64,000 nt of DNA from Fen-1364 sp049515135 (GTDB lineage: Bacteria > Spirochaetota > Spirochaetia > SZUA-6 > Fen-1364), in contig JBEKUJ010000017.1 of assembly GCA_049515135.1 (NCBI GenBank), positions 1-64,000 on the forward strand, written 5' to 3'. Positions 58,183-64,000 of the stretch are shown here, piece by piece. Position 1 is the stretch's first letter; each line of letters opens with the position of its first letter. A model generated the notes under the pieces. That model saw only the letters and a program-made list of their open reading frames with translations. It had not been told where the DNA came from and did not search any database. The translations under genes were made by a program, and so were the position numbers.

Positions 58183-59211
58183 TCAACTTGTTCCTGGACG
58201 GTCGGGGACCGCCCACTTGCGCACGGCGCGCGAAAGCACCGAAACCCCTCCTTCACTGATGACGATGTTGAGGATGACGGATGCGGCCATGACGAGCCCT
58301 TCAACCAGCTGCACCCAGTATCCTCCCACCCCCGTGGCCACTACCCCGGCTTCCAGCGAGCCGATGATATAGGCGCCGAAGACGGTGCCGACAACCACCC
58401 CGTTGCCGCCCGCAATGGAGGTTCCGCCGATGAACACGGCGGCCATGACGGGAAGCAGGAAACCCCCGCCTTGCGTGGGGTAGAAGACGTTTATCTCGGA
58501 GGTGAGAATGAGCCCCGCGAAGCCGGCAATGAGGCCCATCAATGTGAAGAGCGCCACCCGGGTGGACTCCACGTTGATCCCCATGACCCGTGCCACCTCG
58601 GCATTGTCGCCGATGAACATGATGGCTTCCCCGAATTTGTGCCGGTTGAGAATGAACCACATCACAACGGCAAGCCCGACTGCCCAGAGGGCCTGCGTGG
58701 GCATCACCCCGAAAAGCCGGCCGGTGAAGATGGTATGCGCGAGGCTAGGAATCACTGCGGCAATATCGAGCTGCAAGCCACCGGCCAGCAGGATGGTGAC
58801 GCCATACCAGAAGAACTGCGTGGCAAGGGTGGCCATAATAGAAGGGACCCGCACGCGCGCCACCAGCAATCCGTTGATGTAGCCCACCAGCCCGCCACCA
58901 GCCAACCCGGCCAGGAACCCGAACCAGGGCGGCAGGCCATGCTTGAACGACCACGCGAAAAGAAAGCCTGACAGCGCCACGATGGCCGGAAAGCTCAGGT
59001 CTATCTCCCCCGCCGTGATCACCAGAGTGAGACCGAGGGCCAGGACGAGCTGGGGCGGCACTGTCTGGAAGAAAGACATGTAGATGCGGTACCCAAGGAA
59101 GACCTGGGGGGTGAGAATAATGAACACCAGGTAGAGTACGGCGAGGACCATAGCGATGGGCAGCCCTTCGATCTTTGCTACACCTGAGAAAAACGAGCTC
59201 CCCTTCTTCAT
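58183..59211 (-). CDS. Sugar ABC transporter permease (RbsC type)
   Basis: The 342-aa permease has about eight to ten helices and family blocks LTLVITAGEIDLSFPAIVAL, VPSIMATLATQF, IGDNAEVARVMGINV and FIGGTSIAGGNG. It is coupled with the ATPase gene by a 4-base overlap. It forms the channel for the sugar captured by the lipoprotein. Confidence 0.92.
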   Translation of the reverse strand: MKKGSSFFSGVAKIEGLPIAMVLAVLYLVFIILTPQVFLGYRIYMSFFQTVPPQLVLALGLTLVITAGEIDLSFPAIVALSGFLFAWSFKHGLPPWFGFLAGLAGGGLVGYINGLLVARVRVPSIMATLATQFFWYGVTILLAGGLQLDIAAVIPSLAHTIFTGRLFGVMPTQALWAVGLAVVMWFILNRHKFGEAIMFIGDNAEVARVMGINVESTRVALFTLMGLIAGFAGLILTSEINVFYPTQGGGFLLPVMAAVFIGGTSIAGGNGVVVGTVFGAYIIGSLEAGVVATGVGGYWVQLVEGLVMAASVILNIVISEGGVSVLSRAVRKWAVPDRPGTS

Positions 59212-60047
59212 GACTTTTCCTTGTCCTTCAATCCATGAGCGTACTCGAGGAGGAACTCGTCCAGCGCCTTCAGCGAAATATCCTTCTTGGCAATGCTGGC
59301 TACAACTTCCCCCCTGTCCATGATGATGAACCGGTCGGAGATCTCGTACACGTCCTGGATGTCGTGGGAAATGTAGACGCTGGCCTTGCCAGCCTCCTTG
59401 ATCTTGTGGACGAAGTTGAGGACTTTTCGTACTTCCTTCAGGGAAAGTGCGACAGTGGGCTCGTCAAGGATGATGAGATCAGCCTCGAAATGCATTGCCC
59501 GGCCAATGGCCACCCCCTGCCTCTCCCCGCCGGAGAGCTTGCTTGCCCGGGAGTCCACCGTGATCCCCTTTCCTCGGAACCCGATGGTGGTCAGCATGAT
59601 CTCCTGTGCAATCTCTTTCTCCCGCTTCACGTTGATGAACCCGAACGGGAGGGTGATTTCTCTTCCAATGAAGAAGTTGCGCCACAAGGCCTGTTTTTCG
59701 CCCAGTGACTTGTCCTGGTAGACAGTTTCGATGCCGTGGGCGTGGGCGCTGAGGACCGAGTAGGCCCTCCAGTCGACCTTTCGGCCTGCAATGGAAAGCT
59801 CACCGCGGGTGGGGGGGAAGACGCCAGTGAGGATCTTTACAAGGGTAGATTTGCCTGCCCCGTTGTCGCCGATGAGCCCCACGATTTCGTTTTTTCCGAC
59901 CTCGAGGTTGACGTTCTTTAAAGCACAGACGAGCCCGAAATACTTCTCAACTCCGACCATACTGAGAGCCAGGGGTTCTCCGGCACTTCCATGGGACGTT
60001 GAGGCGGCCATCAAGGGGGCGCCAGTATCGCCGAAAACATCGGGCAC
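59208..60047 (-). CDS. Sugar ABC transporter ATP-binding protein (single-domain RbsA/FrcA type)
   Basis: The 279-aa protein has Walker A GDNGAGKST, signature KLSGGERQGV and Walker B LIILDEPTVALS, followed by YISHDIQDV. It carries one ATPase domain rather than the two fused in RbsA. The start is GTG 60047, with GAGGAGG 7 bases upstream; longer frames lack support. It has an extra 37-residue N-terminal segment. Confidence 0.9.
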   Translation of the reverse strand: MPDVFGDTGAPLMAASTSHGSAGEPLALSMVGVEKYFGLVCALKNVNLEVGKNEIVGLIGDNGAGKSTLVKILTGVFPPTRGELSIAGRKVDWRAYSVLSAHAHGIETVYQDKSLGEKQALWRNFFIGREITLPFGFINVKREKEIAQEIMLTTIGFRGKGITVDSRASKLSGGERQGVAIGRAMHFEADLIILDEPTVALSLKEVRKVLNFVHKIKEAGKASVYISHDIQDVYEISDRFIIMDRGEVVASIAKKDISLKALDEFLLEYAHGLKDKEKS

Positions 60048-60069
60048 GACAGAACCTCCTCTGGATGAT

Positions 60070-60084
60070 GGTACAGCTTGTACC
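60070..60084. promoter_or_regulatory. Inverted-repeat operator before the RbsABC-like operon
   Basis: GGTACA-GCT-TGTACC is a perfect 15-base palindrome 22 bases upstream of the ATPase start codon. Half-sites of the same sequence recur before the divergent regulator, so it is probably bound by that GntR/LacI-type protein. Confidence 0.65.
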
Positions 60085-60148
60085 TTTTTTGCTGTAGCCG
60101 CAGAGTAGCATGGTTCTGGACCGAAATCAACAAAAAAATCGGCTGAAA

Positions 60149-60205
60149 TTGGTACTATTTTATTGCATAACACTGGGAGAACAGATAAAATACAACTTGT
60201 ACCAA
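60149..60205 (+). promoter_or_regulatory. Regulator promoter with TTGGTAC half-sites
   Basis: TTGCAT (60163-60168), 17 bases and TAAAAT (60186-60191) form the promoter. TTGGTAC (60149-60155) and its reverse complement GTACCAA (60199-60205) flank it, 50 bases apart, and the second is at the expected transcription start. Autoregulation by the encoded repressor is likely. Confidence 0.6.
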
Positions 60206-60221
60206 CAGGTAAACAATATTC

Positions 60222-61325
60222 ATGAAGAAGCACGAGCTGGTTGGGTCGTGGATCCGAAAGAACATCATTGAAAACAAGTTCGCTCCCGGAGAAAAGCTTC
60301 CTTCGGAAAGCGAGCTCTGCGCCCAGTTCGGCGTTTCGCGAAACGCGGTGCGCCAGGCGATCCGGGACCTCGCCCAGGAAGGGTGGGTGCAGACCGCTCG
60401 GGGGGTCGGGACTTTCTGCCGCTCCCGCGTTCCAGCAACCCAGCTGACCACGAACATCGCTTTCGTTGCCTTTTTTGCAAGCTCGTACATTTTTCCGGAA
60501 ATCATCCGCGGATGCGACCATGTCCTGTATTCCCGGGGCTTCAACCTCATCCTCAACCAATCCGAGTACGACCTTGACAAAGAGAGAAGCATCCTCCTCT
60601 CCCTGAGAAAGAAGCGCGTGGACGGGATCATCATAGCCCCGGTGTATGACGGGAAGGACCGCTCGAACGCTGGCCTGCTGGAAGAGATGCAGGCGGAGGG
60701 CACAGCCATCGTGTTGTGCGACAGTACGTTCCTGGACAGGAGGTTCAGCTTCGTAGCCCTGGATGACCTTGCAGGCGGCGCCGCTGCCGCGTCGCACCTC
60801 TGGGACCGCGGCCATCGGAAGATCGGAGTTTTCTTCCAGGACGACTACATGGTCAAGATCAGAAGGATGGAAGGCGTGTACGGCTTTCTTGAGCGGAAAA
60901 CTTCATCCGTGCGCAATGACTGGATCGTCAGGTTCAGGGGCCAGGGGCCCGCAAGCGAGGCGCCTGCAGCGGCGGAGCGTTTCTTCCGCGCCGCCTCCGA
61001 CCTTCCCACTGCTTTTGTCTGCTCCAGTGACGAGGATGCGCTGCATCTCATCCAGGCAGCGGAAAAGTACAACGTGCGCGTTCCGCGGGACCTGTCGGTC
61101 GTCGGGTTCGACAATTCCAGCGTTGCCCAGCTGGAGCGCGTCTCCCTCTCCTCGGTGGATCATCCAGGGTTCTCCATGGGTGAGATCATGACCAACATCC
61201 TGCTGGAGAAGATATTTCACCCCGAGATACGACTGGTCACGCGTACCCTCATCTCCCCGTCCATCATAGAGCGGTCTTCCGTGCGGAGTCTTGTGGACGG
61301 GACTGACCAGGCCATCAGCCCTTGA
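60222..61325 (+). CDS. GntR-type winged helix fused to a LacI-type sugar-binding domain (AraR-like regulator)
   Basis: The 367-aa protein has a GntR winged helix (PGEKLPSESELCAQFGVSRNAVRQAIRDLAQEGW then GVGTF) followed by a periplasmic-binding-type effector domain (VDGIIIAPVYDG, FVCSSDEDALHLI, DLSVVGFDNS). It stands divergent from the RbsABC-like operon. Its 3' end overlaps the convergent permease gene by 11 bases. Confidence 0.9.
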   Translation: MKKHELVGSWIRKNIIENKFAPGEKLPSESELCAQFGVSRNAVRQAIRDLAQEGWVQTARGVGTFCRSRVPATQLTTNIAFVAFFASSYIFPEIIRGCDHVLYSRGFNLILNQSEYDLDKERSILLSLRKKRVDGIIIAPVYDGKDRSNAGLLEEMQAEGTAIVLCDSTFLDRRFSFVALDDLAGGAAAASHLWDRGHRKIGVFFQDDYMVKIRRMEGVYGFLERKTSSVRNDWIVRFRGQGPASEAPAAAERFFRAASDLPTAFVCSSDEDALHLIQAAEKYNVRVPRDLSVVGFDNSSVAQLERVSLSSVDHPGFSMGEIMTNILLEKIFHPEIRLVTRTLISPSIIERSSVRSLVDGTDQAISP

Positions 61326-62157
61326 CCGCGCCCGCGGTCAGCCCTTCCACAAGGCGCGTCTGGACAAATGAGAAAAGGATGATGGTCGGGACGATCGTGA
61401 GCACCGTTGCCGCCGCCACCTGTCCCCACCGCAGGATGAGAGCGCTCCCCAGTCTCTGGAGGGCAAGGGTGACGGTTGCGGTGGTCTGGCTCTGCGAAAT
61501 GACGGACACCACAAGGTAGTCTCCCCAGGACACCACGAAGGCGTAGAAGGCGGCCACCGAGACACCAGGCGCCGCCATGGGCAGGACCACTCTGGCAAGC
61601 GTCTGCCACAGGTTGCACCCGTCGATACGGGCCGAGTCCTCGATGTCCTTCGGGAGGTTGTCGAAATAGCCCTTCAGCATCCAGGCGGCGAAAGGCAGCA
61701 CCAGCATGAGCTGACCAAGGACAACGCCGGCGATGGTATTGAAGAGCCTCAAGGCAAAGAGGACTGTGTAGATCGGAATGAGAAGGAGCACAACGGGGAA
61801 CATCTGGGTGGAGAAAACGCCCATGATGTAGGCGTTGCGGCCGCGAATGGGATATCGGCTTAAGCCGTAGGCGCCGAGGATGGACAGGGCCATGGACAGG
61901 ACCGTCACGAACAGCGCAATGCGCAGCGAGTTCCAGAAGTACTTGGGGAAATCAGTGACGGAGAGCACCGTTGCATAGTTGGATAGAGTGAACTGCCCAG
62001 CCGGAGTCCCCACCTTGCCGCTGAAGATGGCGTCCGTGGACCGAAAGGAGCTGTAGGTCACCCAGAGCATGGGAGAGATGAAGAAGAACAGCGCCAGGAG
62101 GCAGATGAGATACGTCAGGATGATGCGTACGATCCGTCTTTGCCGCTTTGTGGCCAT
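61315..62157 (-). CDS. Sugar ABC transporter permease (MalG type)
   Basis: The 280-aa permease has six helices and the EAA-type coupling loop EDSARIDGCNLWQTLARVVLPMAAPG. A basic N terminus is followed by the first helix. It is 3 bases downstream of the MalF-type gene. It belongs to the carbohydrate uptake CUT1 family. Confidence 0.92.
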   Translation of the reverse strand: MATKRQRRIVRIILTYLICLLALFFFISPMLWVTYSSFRSTDAIFSGKVGTPAGQFTLSNYATVLSVTDFPKYFWNSLRIALFVTVLSMALSILGAYGLSRYPIRGRNAYIMGVFSTQMFPVVLLLIPIYTVLFALRLFNTIAGVVLGQLMLVLPFAAWMLKGYFDNLPKDIEDSARIDGCNLWQTLARVVLPMAAPGVSVAAFYAFVVSWGDYLVVSVISQSQTTATVTLALQRLGSALILRWGQVAAATVLTIVPTIILFSFVQTRLVEGLTAGAVKG

Positions 62158-62160
62158 GCG

Positions 62161-63036
62161 TTACCCCTGCTGTCTCTGATAGATGCGGATGTAGACCATG
62201 AAGTAGATCATGAGGAGCACGAACATCACCGTGCCGATGCTGGAAGCGTATCCGATGGTGTAGCTGATCCACGACTGCTGGTAGAGATACACGGGAAGCA
62301 CCTCCGTGGCGTACACCGGGCCGCCGCCGGTGGTCAGGTACACCATGTCGAAGTTGTTGAAGGTCCACAGGACGTGGATGGTCACCATCACGATGATCAT
62401 GTTGCGGCAGCCGGGAACGGTGATTCTGAAGAAGCTGTCCACGGGCCCCGCCCCGTCTATCTCCGCGGCTTCGTACAGGCTGTGAGGGATTGCCTGCATG
62501 GCCGCGAGGAAAGCGATCCCATAGAACGGCACGTTGCGCCAGAGGTGGAGGAGGACCATGGCGGGAAGAGCGGCATGAAGGTCGCCGAACCAGAAAGAAT
62601 TGGCCTTGATCCCCAGGAGCCGCAGCACGATGTTCACGTACCCGTACCCGGGCTCCACCATGAAGGTGAACATGACCGCGGTTGCAGCCACGGGGATGAC
62701 CCAGCTGGCCATGATGACGCTCCGAAACAAGCGTATGCCCGGCAGCTCCTGCTTGAGCGCAAGTGCCAGGATCATGCCCAGGACCAGCTGCAGGAAAACG
62801 GCGGCGGCCGTCAGAACAAGTGAGTGCCACAGAGACGACCAGAACACAGGGTCCGCGAACAGCTTTGTGAAGTTTGCCAGTCCAACGCCCCGCAGCCCTT
62901 TGTTGAGGAGGTTTGCATCCGTGAAGGACAAGCGGATCCCCTCGATCAAGGGGAAGATCGAGAAAAGCGCCATGATGAGAAGGGTCGGCAGGAGGAGAGC
63001 CAGGCCGCTGTTCTCCTGGATGATCCGTGGTCTCAC
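62161..63036 (-). CDS. Sugar ABC transporter permease (MalF type)
   Basis: The 291-aa permease has the coupling loop YEAAEIDGAGPVDSFFRITVPG and six helices. Translation probably starts at GTG 63036, with GGAG 6 bases upstream; the longer frame to 63126 passes through the terminator. It forms the heterodimeric channel with the MalG-type protein. No ATPase is present in the window. Confidence 0.9.
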   Translation of the reverse strand: MRPRIIQENSGLALLLPTLLIMALFSIFPLIEGIRLSFTDANLLNKGLRGVGLANFTKLFADPVFWSSLWHSLVLTAAAVFLQLVLGMILALALKQELPGIRLFRSVIMASWVIPVAATAVMFTFMVEPGYGYVNIVLRLLGIKANSFWFGDLHAALPAMVLLHLWRNVPFYGIAFLAAMQAIPHSLYEAAEIDGAGPVDSFFRITVPGCRNMIIVMVTIHVLWTFNNFDMVYLTTGGGPVYATEVLPVYLYQQSWISYTIGYASSIGTVMFVLLMIYFMVYIRIYQRQQG

Positions 63037-63069
63037 ATCGGGCTCCTGTCTGTCAATCTTCTGCGGAAC

Positions 63070-63104
63070 AAAAAAAGGCCGCGGGAACGGCGGTGAACCC
63101 CGCG
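63070..63104 (-). terminator. Attenuating terminator between binding protein and permease genes
   Basis: On the minus strand CGCGGG (63099-63104) pairs with CCCGCG (63080-63085), followed by GCC and seven T. It lies between the binding-protein and MalF genes, as expected for making more binding protein than permease. Confidence 0.6.
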
Positions 63105-63194
63105 CCCGCGTGCCGGATTGAGCCAAGAAACGGCGCGATCGACGATTGTCACCCGACCGCGCCGGAAAAGCAACCCCTCGAAGGGTATGCCCTG

Positions 63195-64000
63195 TTAGAT
63201 CTGTCCGCCCGTCACGAGCGCCTGCACGGTGTCATGCAGCCACTGCGCCGCGTCATGCGGCGACTTCTGAGCATAGACGACGAAGTTGACTGCCCGCATG
63301 TTGGCATCGCTGACAGGGCCCCAGTTGACGGGCTCCTGCGCGTGGGCCTGCGGAAGCAGGGCGGCAAACATCTTGATCCAGTTGCCCAGCGGACCCTGGA
63401 AGGCCGGCAGATCGAGGGAGTCCGTCCGGGCCGGAATTCCACCCGAGCTCGCCATCCAGTTGCCCATATTCTCCTTGGAGGTGACAAACTGAATCAGCTT
63501 CCACGCGCCTGCCTTGTCCTTGGAATAGTGGTTCATCATGATGGGCTTCACTTCGAGATACGTGCCAGCAACGCCGCCGTCGGGAACGGGGAGGGCGGTG
63601 ACGATGGAAGTGTCCAGTATCTTCTGAGCCGTGGGGTCATTGTTGCGCCTGCCCCAGAGCCACGGTCCTTCGGGTGCCATGGCCCACTTGCCGGAGGCAT
63701 AGCCGGGGTCTTCGCTTGGCCAGCCGTTCCCGCGCTCTTCAGGGTTGGCCGCGGGGTTGTCGCCAGTGTATGCCTGCCCGTAAAGGGTCAGGATCTTCTC
63801 CAGCTGGTCAACAGTGGGATTGTAGGTCTTCTGGCTTCCCGACACGGTGAACATCGGTTTGCCCTCTCCCACCTGGAACCACCAGGAAATGAACTCCTGC
63901 GGAGCGCGCGGATCGCCGACTTTGGTGCAGAGGAACAGGCCCCACATCTGCTTGTTCGAGGCCTTGGTGATTGCCTGGGCGGTGCTGATCAGCTCAGACC
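63195..64000 (-). CDS. Sugar ABC transporter substrate-binding protein (C-terminal part)
   Basis: The frame is open to the window edge, so the 5' part is missing. The visible 267 residues carry YTGDNPAANPEERG, the GKWAMAPEGPWLWGRR block, LVMNHYSKDKAGAWKLIQFVTSKE-type sequence and a late Ala/Gln-rich helix, all typical of MalE/CUT1 extracellular solute-binding proteins. It heads the MalF-MalG operon. The sugar is not identifiable. Confidence 0.85.
   Translation of the reverse strand, partial: SELISTAQAITKASNKQMWGLFLCTKVGDPRAPQEFISWWFQVGEGKPMFTVSGSQKTYNPTVDQLEKILTLYGQAYTGDNPAANPEERGNGWPSEDPGYASGKWAMAPEGPWLWGRRNNDPTAQKILDTSIVTALPVPDGGVAGTYLEVKPIMMNHYSKDKAGAWKLIQFVTSKENMGNWMASSGGIPARTDSLDLPAFQGPLGNWIKMFAALLPQAHAQEPVNWGPVSDANMRAVNFVVYAQKSPHDAAQWLHDTVQALVTGGQI

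Noticed and set aside
60048..60815. N-terminal extension of the sugar ATPase frame up to 60815
   Set aside because: It overlaps the divergent regulator gene and promoter region; a GTG at 60047 with a strong ribosome site gives a normal protein.
1..64000. CRISPR arrays, insertion sequences, prophage genes, tRNA and rRNA genes
   Set aside because: No regularly spaced repeats, transposase or integrase motifs, cloverleaf sequences or rRNA-like stretches were recognised by reading.

Overview
The window is a densely packed, GC-rich bacterial chromosome segment with short or overlapping gene boundaries. The organism is a diderm: the window opens on the end of an outer-membrane beta-barrel ending in Phe, and several lipoboxes, periplasmic binding proteins and a lipoprotein HtrA-like protease follow. 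The mixture of cadherin-like repeat lipoprotein, bacteriohemerythrin, AraM-type dehydrogenase and many sugar ABC systems suggests a spirochaete-like heterotroph. This taxonomic guess is an inference and has not been tested by phylogeny.

Region 1 (1-19.2 kb) is a phosphonate locus. A plus-strand phnD is followed by a 51-bp relic of phnC. On the minus strand lies one very long, mostly overlapping array. In transcription order it reads SMP-30 lactonase, an unknown 290-aa protein, a FAD oxidoreductase, phnX, phnW, phnG-H-I-J-K-L-M, a hexapeptide acyltransferase, an inositol-monophosphatase-family protein, a 2H phosphoesterase, phnD-C-E-E, a small membrane protein and a GNAT acetyltransferase. The locus thus encodes uptake, the 2-aminoethylphosphonate (PhnW/PhnX) route and the C-P lyase route. 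No PhnN or PhnP is visible; the 2H and inositol-phosphatase proteins sit where such activities would be expected.

Region 2 (19.2-35.6 kb) is metabolic. It holds a nitroreductase, a cadherin-like repeat lipoprotein, an unknown protein paired with PanB and a divergent IclR regulator with an operator-like palindrome, the remains of a response regulator, an esterase, a methyltransferase, a DUF1893-like protein and a VOC protein. A set of polyol or hydroxyacid enzymes follows (AraM-type dehydrogenase, zinc alcohol dehydrogenase, LhgO-like oxidase, RpiB, a 3-hydroxyisobutyrate-dehydrogenase-type reductase, an SDR), then a UbiA prenyltransferase.

Region 3 (35.6-48.6 kb) covers regulation and signalling. 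A MarR regulator carries a palindrome over its own -10 and precedes a two-gene ABC exporter. An HtrA-like lipoprotein protease and a GAF/HD-GYP protein are next. A compact plus-strand signalling operon then encodes an RsbW-like kinase, a STAS-like protein, a two-part protein with a PhcB-like methyltransferase domain, a membrane RsbU/SpoIIE phosphatase and a PilZ-like protein. A KamA-family radical SAM enzyme, methylglyoxal synthase and bacteriohemerythrin follow.

Region 4 (48.6-64 kb) is for carbohydrate use. A GH65 phosphorylase fused to beta-phosphoglucomutase and a LacI regulator lie divergent from a GH38 alpha-mannosidase and a GPH-family transporter. Next come an RbsABC-like transporter with a divergent GntR/LacI-hybrid regulator and clear inverted-repeat operators, and a MalEFG-type transporter whose binding-protein gene runs off the window end. 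No rRNA, tRNA, CRISPR array or insertion sequence was recognised.
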